This document shows positions 11,101-22,430 of a stretch of DNA of 64,000 bases, in pieces; position 1 is the stretch's first letter; the number at the start of each line of letters is the position of its first letter. Source of the DNA: Sipunculus nudus (taxonomy: Eukaryota; Annelida; Sipuncula; Golfingiida; Sipunculidae); assembly GCA_026874595.1 (NCBI GenBank), contig CM049312.1, positions 51,647,429-51,711,428 on the forward strand. Direction: 5' to 3'. The translations under genes were made by a program, and so were the position numbers. The notes beneath the pieces are model-generated. The model ran no database searches, was not told the DNA's origin, and was given only the letters and a program-made list of their open reading frames with translations.

Positions 11101-13997
11101 ATCTGTTCATCAATGGCCATCTTATGATGGTACTACTTGGTCTTATGTTCTATAAGGATTTGTATGTTTTCAAAAACAGCATACCTGCTGGCCTTGAAAA
11201 TTCAATATAAACGGTAGACCAATGTCCAGAATCTGACCAGTAAGACTCTCCTATTTTCCCCCCAAGAGTCCTTGAATAAAAAAAAAAACTTAAGAGTTCA
11301 ACTCCTGGCATTGTTTAGAATAAGTCTGATCAGCAAATCACAAACTGATAGATCATATGAGGGGCATACTGTTGCTCAGTTCAGTATGTTCATATTCTGT
11401 GATCAAATGATATTTCACAAGAGCACCAAAAGAAACATCAAAGATGGAGCCAATGAGGTAATACTTACCTCATTCATTGTATCTGGGGGTTGAGCCAATG
11501 AGGTAAGTAACCTCATTCATTGTATCTGGGGGTTGAGCCAATGAGGTAAGTAACCTCATTCATTGTAACTGGGGATTCAGTCTGGAATCACAGAAAGTCA
11601 TCTTTGTGTGCTAGCAGAGGCTGGGAGATGGTTGGCAAAGCCTGACATAGCAGAGAAAGTTTAAATAAAGATTCCGTCAAACAGGGAGTACAAGGTACAT
11701 ATTACTAAGAGACAGTCACTGAACACAGTAATTCTGTATTATTATAAACAGCTACTGTTCAAGTTACGTTACACATGTAATCTTTTAACTCTCTATAGGC
11801 TTGTAAATCATTATACATGATCAGATATTTTCAAAGGAATTTTTATGGTAGTTAGTGTAATTTGGTCATTCGGTCATGGGGCCTGGACAGTCGAGTGGTA
11901 AAATGCTTGGCTCTTTTCCCTGGCAACCTGGGTTTAATCCCCCACATTGCTATGAGAGTTGGTTGTTGTAGTCAATCCAGAGTTTGGGGTTTTCTCCAGG
12001 TCCTCCAGTTTACACCACCCCTAGGGACTATCAAATGCCACAATTTGAGCCATGGAAAGTGCTTTGAATTAGTTATTATATTTAGTTGTGCAATCCATGT
12101 AAAAATAAATAAAGTTTACAATTTGGTCATTTATGTTTATTCAGTCACTTACAGGTATCTGTTTTTTACTTGTTTAAACCAAATGTCACACATGATTAAT
12201 GTTATACTGGCTTTGTGGGGTTTTTTATGCAATAATCAAAGATATTTCAGGTCTCTGAATATTCCTTGAAAATTAAAAAATGTGGCAAAGCTGCTTTAAT
12301 CCTTGATAACAGGCTGCTGGACTGGGGTCAGCCTATTAGAATGACATTGAACACTTTGTTATAATTTTTCAATTTTCTTTAACTTCTAATAACAGTATTT
12401 CAAGAAATCAAACTATTTTCAGGAGTAAATGTATTCAAGAGTACCAGTACACAACAACATGAAAATGGTGAGATATGTAGTGATGATAGAACTGTCATGG
12501 TATGTTTCTGTTCTGGCCAGGCCATGTGACCGGCTACTTCTATGATGAGTCAGGGGTAGAGACAGAAGGCTGGCACAAGATCCAGAGGGTTATTGAGGAG
12601 GGCAGGAAAAACGAAGCAGATGAGGAGGCCAACAAGAAGATATTCCCTCAGTGTAACTCTGAGTGGTCAGCCAAGGATGGAGGCAGAGTGTACTGTACAA
12701 AGAACAGGTACCCTGTTTTACCTTGCTTCATGGTTACTATAATGATACAATCAGAGTTGGGTTCAAATGTTGTCTGAAGCATTAAATGCAAATGCAAGTA
12801 CTGTGTTGCTTTCGCAAATGCAAATGCTTAACCAGTTGAATGCAAATGTTTGATAAAGATATTTTCAAATGCAAATGCTTCATCATTCATTACATTTGAA
12901 TGCAAATGCATTTAAATATTTTCAAATGCAAATGAATTCAATGTGTGTTAAATTAATGATCAGATTCAATTCCTTTAAGTTTTAATGTGTATGTTTGACA
13001 AAAATTAGACTGAATAATGGCCTAGAATTTAAGTATGATGACTTTTTTCATGAATTCTGGCCATGCATCTTGACAGGTATTTATCACCATTGCTTTTATT
13101 CATTTAAAAGAATTTGTAATTCTCATTTGACTCATACTCATACAAGTGCAAATGCAAAGCATTTTTTTCCTAAATGCAAATGTCTATCATAAGCATTGCA
13201 TTTGAATGCAAATTTGGGCTTTTCAAGATTGCTGCATTTTAATGCAAATGAAATTGTGCAAAATGTAAATGCATTTGCAATTGGACCAAATTCTGGCTAC
13301 GGTAAAAGGGGATAGCAGGTTTGTTTACAAGAGGGCTTATTATTGTCACCCACAATCCTTATCCTGGTTTTGTGCAGTTTACCTCCCCATCACTCAAAAA
13401 AACTTGAGCAGTATCACCTAAACACTAAATTGCAGGTCTGTTTTAAATTTTGCATGTCCACAAGTATGGGGGAAAGGGTGAAATTTTGTTTTAATTGAGT
13501 CATGAGAGTGGTCTTGACCTTGAATTGGTTTAATTTTGGGTGACAAAAGGGCAAAAACAGTAGCGTACCTCAAGAATGGGTGGGTGAAATGTCATGAAAT
13601 TAAATGTGAATAAAGCTTCAGTTAGACAGCTTTATCATGTACTGAAGACTGGTTGTGTTATTGAGACTTTTCAGTTTTTACCTAACACATTGTGAATTTC
13701 AGCATCTGTATAAGCATGATTACATCAAATAATGTGTTTAATGTTCCTGCTTCATGTCTTGCTCAATATCATAAGTGAGATCTCTGTTTCAGTGGTGGCA
13801 TTGAAAGGGACTGGGTTGGTGTGCCTAGGAATTACTTCAAGTCTGGCAGTTCTAAGTCAAGATGTGCCTGTGTTCGTGATACAGGGCCACCCACAGGTGA
13901 CCCAGACAGCTCAAGTAATCAAGGGGACCTCAACAGTCCCAACGTACAGGAGTACCCAGATTGTAACCCCAGGTCTACATCCTGTAGAATACCATAA
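4851..13997 (+). CDS. CYB5D2: neuferricin (cytochrome b5 domain-containing protein 2), four coding exons
   Basis: Spliced coding sequence join(4851..5184, 7268..7408, 12521..12707, 13793..13997), predicting 288 residues (the human protein is 264). Residues about 4-22 form a hydrophobic signal or anchor segment. A cytochrome b5-like/MAPR heme-binding domain follows at about 66-160, with YDGG, GRIYDVSQG and the exon 2 motif RDASRGFATGDFSDAGL. The C-terminal part has the neuferricin-specific Cys pattern PQCNSEWSAKDGG, then YC, SGGIERDWVGVP and RCACVRDTGPP. All introns are GT-AG and the phases agree. The start at 4851 is preferred over the in-frame ATG at 4623 because it places the hydrophobic segment at the N terminus; 4623-4850 is probably 5' UTR. 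MAPR proteins bind heme, and vertebrate neuferricin is a secreted factor promoting neurogenesis. Function here is inferred by homology. The stop codon lies inside the first unit of a long minisatellite. Confidence 0.92.
5394..6385. repeat. minisatellite, 32-bp unit, about 30 copies
   Basis: The unit resembles GGGACAGAGACACTGGATAAC followed by ACAGGACATAT. Successive GGG marks at 5948, 5980, 6012 and 6044 give a period of 32 bp. The array lies wholly in neuferricin intron 1. Long open frames within it on both strands (for example repeats of MSCVIQCLCPI on the minus strand) are repeat artefacts, not genes. Degenerate units extend leftward to about 5290. Confidence 0.9.
7268..7408 (+). CDS. CYB5D2: neuferricin exon 2
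   Basis: The acceptor is tttcaacag and the donor gtaagatc. The exon is 141 bp, phase 1 at both ends, and codes the conserved RDASRGFATGDF segment and the end of the heme-binding domain (HDWVKFYDKSYKYIG). Confidence 0.9.
7521..11013 (+). mobile_element. HINE/Helentron-like element, family 1 copy B
   Basis: It begins TTTTTAGCTCAGCTGACT, with the 5' hairpin and a (GTCC)n stretch at about 7575-7610. It ends with TCAGCTGAGC (10979-10988) and the hairpin-like GTGACCCATAGGTCCCTTGTTT. The interior differs from copy A: monomers of roughly 0.7 kb (about 7620-8300 and 8300-9000, with a decayed third) share blocks such as TTCCTTTGAGA and CCAAAACCACT. It lies in neuferricin intron 2. A decayed 3' end-like sequence at about 9247-9275 suggests an internal partial copy. 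Confidence 0.55.
9418..9490. repeat. (CT)n microsatellite, imperfect
   Basis: A pyrimidine-rich CTCTCT tract in intron 2 with a few interruptions. Confidence 0.85.
11446..11573. repeat. three tandem units of about 43 bp, each with an internal palindrome
   Basis: Each unit contains GAGCCAATGAGGT, AACCTCATTCATTG and TGGGG. In the last two units AATGAGGT-AAGTA-ACCTCATT is a perfect 8-bp stem with a 5-nt loop. It lies in intron 2 of neuferricin. Confidence 0.7.
11871..12119 (+). mobile_element. tRNA-derived SINE (MetaSINE-like)
   Basis: A perfect 12-bp target-site duplication, AATTTGGTCATT, flanks it (11859-11870 and 12120-12131). The head is tRNA-like with an A-box-like GGACAGTCGAGTGGT and a B-box-like GGGTTTAATCCCC. 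The body contains GGGTTTTCTCCAGGTCCTCC, resembling the conserved core of the MetaSINE superfamily reported from molluscs and other animals. It ends in an A/T-rich tail. It lies in neuferricin intron 2. The head is too diverged to be a working tRNA gene. Confidence 0.8.
12521..12707 (+). CDS. CYB5D2: neuferricin exon 3
   Basis: The acceptor is ttctggccag and the donor gtaccctg. It starts in phase 1 and ends in phase 2. It codes GHVTGYFYDESG, a charged helix rich in E/K, and the CNSEWSAKDGG motif. Confidence 0.9.
12786..13249. promoter_or_regulatory. cluster of nine ATGCAAAT octamers in intron 3
   Basis: Perfect ATGCAAAT occurs at 12786, 12818, 12840, 12869, 12900, 12926, 13174, 13206 and 13242. 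This is the canonical octamer bound by POU/Oct factors. The sequence between copies is AT-rich and partly repetitive (GAATGCAAATG), so the cluster may be a decayed short tandem repeat rather than an enhancer. Confidence 0.45.
13793..13997 (+). CDS. CYB5D2: neuferricin exon 4 and stop
   Basis: The acceptor is tctctgtttcag. It completes the SGGIERDWVGVP motif and the RCACVRDTGPP motif, then a low-complexity tail ending EYPDC-NPRSTSC-RIP and TAA at 13995-13997. The tail codons are the same sequence as the repeat unit of the adjoining minisatellite, apart from a 21-nt segment. Confidence 0.88.
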
Positions 13998-16900
13998 TCA
14001 TGAAAACACACTTCCTCAACAGCTAAAAGAGAACCCAGATTGTAGAATACCATAATCATGAAAAAACACTCCCTAAACAGCTACAAGAGAAAACAGATTG
14101 TAGAATACCATAATCATGAAAAAACACACCCTCAACAGCTACAAGAGAAAACAGATTGTAGAATACCATAATCATGAAAAAACACTCCCTCAACAGCTAC
14201 AAGAGAACCCAGATTGTAGAATACCATGATCATAAAAACACACACCCTCAACAGCTTCAAGAGAACCCAGATTGTAGAATACCATGATCATGAAAACACG
14301 CTCCCTCAACAGCTACAAGAGAACCCTGATTGTAGAATTGCATGATCATGAAAACACTCTCCCTCAACAGCTACAAGAGTACCCAGATTGTAGAATACCA
14401 TGATCATGAAAACACACTCCCTCAACAGCTACAAGAGAACCCAGATGGTAGAATACCATGATCATAAAAACACACACCCTCAACAGCTACAAGAGAACCC
14501 AGATTGTAGAATACCATGATAAGGAAAACACACTCCCTCAACAGCTACAAGAGAACCCAGATTGTAGAATACCATGATCATAAAAACACACACCCTGAAC
14601 AGCTACAAGAGAACCCAGAATGTAGAATACCATGATCATGAAAACATACACCCTCAACAGCTACAAGAGAACCCAGATTGTAGAATACCATGATCATGAA
14701 AACACACCCTCAACAGCTACAAGAGAACCCAGATTGTAGAATACCATAATCATGAAAACACAATCCCTTAACAGCTACAAGAGTACCCAGATTGCAGAAT
14801 ACAATAATCATGAAAACACACTCCCTCAACAGTTACAAGAGATCCAAGATTGTAGAATACTGTAATCATGAAAACACACTACCTCCACAACGACAAGAGA
14901 ACCCAGATTGAAGAATACAATAATCATAAAAACACACACCCTCAACAGGTACAAGAGAACCCAAATTGTAGAATACCATGATAAGGAAAACACACTCCCT
15001 CAACAGCTACAAGAGAACTCAGATTGTAGAATACCATGATCATAAAAACACACACCCTCAACAGCTACAAGAGAACCCAGATTGTAGAATACCATGATAA
15101 GGAAAACACACTCCCTCAACAGCTACAAGAGAACCCAGATTGTTGAATACCATGATCATGAAAACACACACCCTCAACAGCTACAAGAGAACCCAGATTG
15201 TAGAATACAATAATCATGAAAAAACACTCCCTCAACAGCTACAAGAGAACCCAGATTGTTGAATACCATGATCATGAAAACACACACCCTCAACAACTAC
15301 AAGAGTACCCAGATTGTAGAATACCATGATCATGAAAAAACACTCCCTCAACAGCTACAAGAGAACCCAGATTGTAGAATACCATGATCATGAAAAAACA
15401 CTCCCTCAGCAGCTACAAGAGTACCCAGATTGTAGAACACCATGATCATAAAAACACACACCCTCAACAGCTACAAGAGAACCCAGATTGTAGAATACCA
15501 TGATCATAAAAACACACAACCTAAACAGCTACAAGAGAACCCAGATTGTAGAATACCATGATCATGAAAACACACACCCTCAACAGCTACAAGAGAACCC
15601 AGATTGTAGAATACAATAATCATGAAAACACATTCCCTCAACAGCTACAAGAGTACCCAGATTGTAGAATACCATGATCATGAAAACACACTCCCTCAAC
15701 AGCTACAAGATTACCCAGATTGTAGAATACCATGATCATAAAAACACACAACCTCAACAGCTACAAGAGTACCCAGATTGTAGAATACCATGATCATGAA
15801 AACACACTCCCTCAACAGCTACAAAGGTACCCAGATTGTAGAATACCATGATCATGAAAACACACACCCTCAACAACTACAAGAGTACCCAGATTGTAGA
15901 ATACCATGATCATGAAAAAACACTCCCTCAACAGCTACAAGAGAACCCAGATTGTAGAATACCATGATCATGAAAAAACACTCCCTCAGCAGCTACAAGA
16001 GTACCCAGATTGAAGAACACCATGATCATAAAAACACACACCCTCAACAGCTACAAGAGAACCCAGATTGTAGAATACCATGATCATAAAAACACACACC
16101 CTAAACAGCTACAAGAGAACCCAGATTGTAGAATACCATGATCATGAAAACACACACCCTCAACAGCTACAAGAGAACCCAGATTGTAGAATACCATAAT
16201 CATGAAAACACACTCCCTCAACAACTACAAGAGAACCCAGATTGTAGAATACCATAATCATGAAAACACTCCCTCAACAACTACAAGAGAACCCAGATTG
16301 TATAATACCATAATCATGAAAACACACTACCTCCACAACGACAGGAGAACCCAGATTGTAGAATACCATGATCATAAAAACACACACCCTCAACAGCTAC
16401 AAGAGAACCCAGATTGTAGAATACCATGATAAGGAAAACACACTCCCTCAACAGCTACAAGAGAACTCAGATTGTGGAATACCATGATCATAAAAACACA
16501 CACCCTCAACAGCTACAAGAGAACTCAGATTGTAGAATACCATGATCATAAAAACACACACCCTCAACAGCTACAAGAGAACCCAGATTGTAGAATACCA
16601 TGATAAGGAAAACACACTCCCTCAACAGCTACAAGAGAACCCAGATTGTTGAATACCATGATCATGAAAACACACTCCCTCAACAGCTACAAGAGAACCC
16701 AGATTGTAGAATACCATGATCATAAAAACACACACCCTCAACAGCTACAAGAGAACCCAGATTGTAGAATACCATGATCATGAAAACACACCCTCAACAG
16801 CTACAAGAGAACCCAGATTGTAGAATACCATGATCATGAAAACACACTCCCTCAACAGCTACAAGAGAACCCAGATTGTAGAATACCATGATCATGAAAA

Positions 16901-18884
16901 CACACTCCCTCAACAACTACAAGAGAACCCTGATTGTAGAATACCATGATCATGAAAAAACACTCCCTCAACAGCTACAAGAGAACCCAGATTGTAGAAA
17001 ACCATGATCATGAAAAAACACTCCCTCAACAGCTACAAGAGTACCCAGATTGTAGAACACCATGATCATAAAAACACACACCCTCAACAGCTACAAGAGA
17101 ACCCAGATTGTAGAACACCATGATCATAAAAACACACAACCTAAACAGCTACAAGAGAACCCAGATTGTAGAATACCATGATCATGAAAACACACACCCT
17201 CAACAGCTTCAAGAGAACCCAGATTGTAGAATACCATGAACATGAAAAAACACTCCCTCAACAGCTACAAGAGAACCCAGATTGTAGAATAAAATAATCA
17301 TGAAAACACATTCCCTCAACAGCTACAAGAGTACCCAGATTGTAGAATACCATGATCATGAAAACACACTCCCTCAACAACTACAAGAGAACCCTGATTG
17401 TAGAATACCATGATCATGAAAAAACACTCCCTCAACAGCTACAAGAGAACCCAGATTTTAGAATACCATGATCATGAAAAAACACTCCCTCAACAGCTAC
17501 AAGAGTACCCAGATTGTAGAACACCATGATCATAAAAACACACACCCTCAACAGCTACAAGAGAACCCAGATTGTAGAATACCATGATCATAAAAACACA
17601 CAACCTAAACAGCTACAAGAGAACCCAGATTGTAGAATACCATGATCATGAAAACACACACCCTCAACAGCTACAAGAGAACCCAGATTGTAGAATACCA
17701 TGAACATGAAAAAACACTCCCTCAACAGCTACAAGAGAACCCAGATTGTAGAATACAATAATCATGAAAACACATTCCCTCAACAGCTACAAGAGTACCC
17801 AGATTGTAGAATACCATGATCATGAAAACACACTCCCTCAACAGCTACAAGATTACCCAGATTGTAGAATACCATGATCATAAAAACACACACCCTCAAC
17901 AGCTACAAGAGTACCCAGATTGTAGAATACCATGATCATGAAAACACACTCCCTCAACAGCTACAAAGGTACCCAGATTGTAGAATACCATGATCATGAA
18001 AACACACACCCTCAACAACTACAAGAGTACCCAGATTGTAGAATACCATAATCATGAAAAAACACTCCCTCAACAGCTACAAGAGAACCCAGATTGTAGA
18101 ATACCATGATCATGAAAAAACACTCCCTCAGCAGCTACAAGAGTACCCAGATTGTAGAACACCATGATCATAAAAACTCACACCCTCAACAGCTACAAGA
18201 GAACCCAGATTGTAGAATACCATGATCATAAAAACACACACCCTAAACAGCTTCAAGAGAACCCAGATTGTAGAATACCATGATCATGAAAACACACACC
18301 CTCAACAGCTACAAGAGAACCCAGATTGTAGAATACCATAATCATGAAAACACACTCCCTCAACAACTACAAGAGAACCCAGATTGTAGAATACCATAAT
18401 CATGAAAACACTCCCTCAACAACTACAAGAGAACCCAGATTGTATAATACCATAATCATGAAAACACACTACCTCCACAACGACAGGAGAACCCAGATTG
18501 TAGAATACCATGATCATAAAAACACACACCCTCAACAGCTACAAGAGAACCCAGATTGTAGAATACCATGATAAGGAAAACACACTCCCTCAACAGCTAC
18601 AAGAGAACCCAGATTGTAGAATACCATGATCATAAAAACACACACCCTCAACAGCTACAAGAGAACCCAGATTGTAGAATACCATGATCATTAAAAAACA
18701 CTCCCTCAACAGCTACAAGAGAACCTAGATTGTAGAATACCATAATCATGAAAACACACTCCCTCAACAGCTACAAGAGAACCCAGATTGTAGAATACCA
18801 TGATCATGAAAAAACACTCCCTCAACAGCTACAAGAGAACCCAGATTGTAGAATACCATGATCATGAAAACACACTCCCTCAAC
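13960..18884. repeat. minisatellite, about 58-bp unit, roughly 85 copies, seeded by neuferricin exon 4
   Basis: The unit runs GAGAACCCAGATTGTAGAAT, ACCATGATCATGAAAACACA, CTCCCTCAACAGCTACAA. Variants include GTACCC for AACCC, CATAAAAACACACACC, and a TGATAAGG form. The first unit overlaps the last codons and stop of neuferricin. Read in the gene's frame, each unit gives E-(N/Y)-P-D-C-R-I-P-stop, the gene's own C-terminal residues. Higher-order structure is visible: a large block repeats at an offset of 2142 bp (15.6-16.45 kb against 17.75-18.6 kb), and an 8-unit block repeats at 464 bp. If transcripts run past the stop codon, the array lies in the 3' UTR; no polyadenylation signal can be fixed. 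Confidence 0.93.
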
Positions 18885-20549
18885 ATCCCTGTAATCCCAA
18901 GTCTGGGATATGTCAAATTCTCTGGTGTTGGCCAAAACAGTGCGCTCTATGGCCAAATAATATTTGATACCTTTTTTTTTTTACATAATTTTATGTCAAT
19001 CAAATTCAAGCTTGCCAAGAAGTTACCTTGTTAAATCAGGCCAGTAGCTTCATGGGAAATATTGATTAGTAATTGTATCACTAGTTTATGGGAGAATATA
19101 CTTCAGATTAGATGAAAAAAATGACAATTATTTTAACATATTTTATAAAATGATTACAACACAAGAGATATGTGTTGGTCTTTAATAGAAAAATGGTATT
19201 GTCATATTGCATTGTCAGTTAATATACATGTAACTCTGGTCTATAAAGTAGGATATTCAAAGGTTTTCCACTGAAGCAAGTACATGTATTGCTACTCAGG
19301 ATAATCTTGTATTTTAGAATCCGGAGAAATTCTGGGGAATATATTTTTTAAGTCCCTGAAAAGTCAGGTATTGTAGTGATTATCAGGAAAGTAATCTAAG
19401 TACTGGGAAACATTGAGATTGGTATGGTGACCATGATTGATAATGAATCATACTCATTACCATGTTCATTATGTCCTCGTGTGTGGTGTACAGATTCATC
19501 TGTCATACTTATTGCATTACGTCATCAAATAATGCTCATTAGTCATGGTGCACAGTTTGTACAAAATCACTTTAACCACATCCTCAGAATGTAAGGAAAC
19601 TTTTAAGATAGATATGTTTCGATATATCCAATCATAATGCAAAGTTTTAAGACTGTAGGGTCACTCTTTAAAATGTCACAAGCAGATGTAATGTATATCT
19701 ATTCAGCATTTACATTCTTACATCTGTTACACGTCTGGCAACTGCTACGTTGGTTGCTTTTTAACAGAGTTATTGGTGTGTTTTTTTTTGTATTTTGCGT
19801 TGTATTTTTCTATTGCATTTCCTGTGGCTTGTTGTTTGATTGCAAAGTCATGTCTTAATATATGTGTTATACTTATATACACAAGATAAAAACTGAAGGA
19901 ATCTTATCTTAATTATCTTAATTAATTATTGTATATTTCAACCGTTATTGATATCATTATTTCTCATGTATTCTACTATATACATCATTTCACTTACATT
20001 ATACTAGCTGTACATCAGTATATTTTTACGGATACTTGTATTAGTTTAATCTATATGTATATACTTGTGCAAGCGTAACGCTGTTTGTTAAGTCTCTTGG
20101 GGGGGGGGGGGGGGTCGCTCAAGTGAGAAAAGTGCCTGCTACACTGTGCAACCCTCGTGAAAAACCGTTAACGTGCATACATATAATGAATTAAATGCAA
20201 AAAAATTGATATACGTGAACGTCTATATACATATGTATAATATATATCCCGTTGTCGGCTTCCCGGGGAAAGACAAACCATCCCCGATTATATACATGTT
20301 GCATAAATTTACAAGGGCATGTTGCACAAGCTGCAATTCATTACATGATGCGGTTCATAGCAAGTATGTAACAATGATAAGAATAAACTGTTCATTCTAC
20401 TGAGGGCTAAAGTAGGGCTGTTGGGCATAAAAGACTGCTCTTGTGACTAACTTATGCACAAATGTTGTTTTCCGGTAAATGAACAATGTGCTCGGATAAT
20501 TTTTTATCTCGGAGCAAAGGCATGCATTTTGAAATATTTGTGGATTGAC
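18885..20549. other. no recognisable gene; poly(G) tract
   Basis: This is AT-rich sequence downstream of the minisatellite. Only a run of about 16 G at 20100 stands out. An unassigned open frame at 19637-19858 has no motif. Confidence 0.4.
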
Positions 20550-20576
20550 CCGAGTTAAAATGACATTTTAACTCGG
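20550..20576. repeat. 27-nt perfect palindrome with 1-nt centre
   Basis: CCGAGTTAAAATG is followed by A and then its exact reverse complement. Related fragments (CTCGG/CGAGC) occur in the surrounding 200 bp. Function is unknown. Confidence 0.6.
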
Positions 20577-21485
20577 AACGAATAAATATTCACACATTTA
20601 TCAACAGGGACGATCCATTGAACAAACTCCAAAATGAATGAGCACCGTTTGTCCACAGGCCCGCGTTAACGTGACGGTTCACTCGAGCTTTGGTTGAAAA
20701 TGCCATCAATTCTGGTCACGTCTGACATCATAAGGATTTGGGACGGGAGTGGCTTTTGTATCTCACCTGTGACAGTGGTAGCCATGCGTATCTGTCAAAT
20801 CAGCTGTACTGACGGGGAAGGTGACATAATGGCTAATAGTATTTTTTCAAGCATACTAGGGTTTTAAAATGGTCAAATTATTACAGCGGTGGTCGGATAT
20901 ATTATGTTTGTATTTTATAATCAATAAAATTGATTTGTAACAAAAGTAAACAGTGGTTATATGTTGTTTATTGAAATCTTCTGATCCCTTTTTACTATTT
21001 TTTTCTTCAGCAAATGTTCATTGCAGTCATCAGTTTAATTTAAAATCGCAAACATGTAAGTCCACTGCATACAGACCAAAACGGAAAAGGTGATTTCAGA
21101 TCCAAAACACAAACATTCAGTGACTGTAAAATATTAATATACAATATATCCTGCAGGATAAATTTATGTAACGATACATAATGTCAGAATAAGTCAGAAT
21201 ATATAAATACTATTTTGTTTAGTTCAGCTGATACAAAAGTCATCAAGGTTCAGTGATGGTTCTTTTTTTTTGTCGGCCATCTCTCCTGCATCGGCAGTCC
21301 ATGCATTTACAGGCACAGACCGTGATCCTCAGACCCTTGAAAAAAATTCACACTTGGCCTCCAAAGAGATATTTGAAATATGTTGCAATTTCCGAAAAAT
21401 CCGGCCTAGTCCAGGACATTGTAGCCCATATTAAATGGGCTATTGGGCGAACTATTACACGGACGCATCCTTTGAACAGCAAGTG

Positions 21486-21660
21486 CAGTGGCGGATTCGG
21501 GGGGGGGGGGGGGGGGGGGGGGAGCGAGAGGGCATTTTTAGAGCCGAAATACTGTTTTAAAAGTTTCAAATTAAATTTCCGCCCTGGACCTTCTCCTTTT
21601 TAGGTCATTAGTAATCCTGGGTTGGACCCTCCCCTTTCCAAAATCCTTGAACCGCCCCCG
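21486..21660. mobile_element. short GGCGG-ended MITE
   Basis: It starts CAGTGGCGGATTC with a G20+ run and ends CCTTGAACCGCCCCCG. The ends are imperfect inverted repeats. AAGTG is duplicated on both sides (21481-21485 and 21661-21665). It resembles the element at 34729-34931. The poly(G) makes glycine or proline runs in chance frames on both strands. Confidence 0.5.
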
Positions 21661-22430
21661 AAGTGTATGTGTCGTATCATATAAATTCTATGAGCGGGCG
21701 GATCCTTTTGGACTTCACAACACATTGAATGTTTTTTTAAAGAAATAGCCCACTGGCCATGGCGCTCATTTATTAACGTTACTGATGATATAAATACACC
21801 AACATTCGCAACTTTAGGTCATATTTTTGGAGAACTTGTTTGACTTTTTTGGATTGCAGAAATATACCATATTATATATCTGGTTACAGTACAGGAATTT
21901 GTTGAGCTACTATGAGTTGACACTGTGATATGAATGACGTGTTGTAGCCTCAACATAGCCATTTAAAATGTCAGAAATTAAAAAAAAATACAAGTTTATA
22001 GCAAACAGGGTTGGCACGGAGAAGTTAGGGCAATTCCCGGGAAGTTGGGGAAGGTTCTCGAAGAAATTTTAAGGAAGTTCGGGAGGAAACTTACGACATA
22101 TTCCACACTGTTAAGCATATAAACATATCGAAGAGAGACTCCCTGAAAGATATATTGTGATTAATCTTTTACAACTTGTTATGCATTATTTACTCATTAA
22201 ATTAGACTTTAATTTCATAGAATTTGATAACTTTTGGTAAAAAAATCAAGCATGACACACTGACAACAATGACACTGATATTATATACCGCACTAAATAA
22301 GATCGAAAAGGATCAATTCTTTCAGTATTAATGTGGTCGGTTTAGAGCATTTATGGATTTTCCAAACAAACAAGAAATACTCAAATAAGTATCTTCTTAT
22401 ACCGAAGCATTTAATTCAAGTGGTCAAGTC
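21661..22430. other. no recognisable feature
   Basis: AT-rich sequence with no motif or repeat I can assign. Confidence 0.4.

Noticed and set aside
11871-11945. tRNA gene
   Set aside because: A- and B-box-like sequences exist, but the cloverleaf is not maintained and a 12-bp target duplication plus SINE body follow, so it is a SINE head.
13732-14055. 107-codon frame overlapping neuferricin exon 4
   Set aside because: It is out of frame with the exon, which has canonical splice sites and matches neuferricin motifs; this frame is a shadow running into the minisatellite.
16202-18571. Two identical 75-codon frames (16202-16429 and 18344-18571)
   Set aside because: They are translations of minisatellite units duplicated at a 2142-bp offset, with no protein motif.
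13960-18884. CRISPR-like regular repeats
   Set aside because: Units are contiguous with no unique spacers, in a spliced eukaryotic locus.
20700-20867. 55-codon frame starting MPSILVTSDIIRIWDGSG
   Set aside because: IRIWD recalls a WD repeat, but the length, context and lack of splice sites or further repeats do not support a gene.
21253-21603. 116-codon frame with a glycine run, and its proline-rich antisense
   Set aside because: It is produced by the poly(G) tract of a short MITE.
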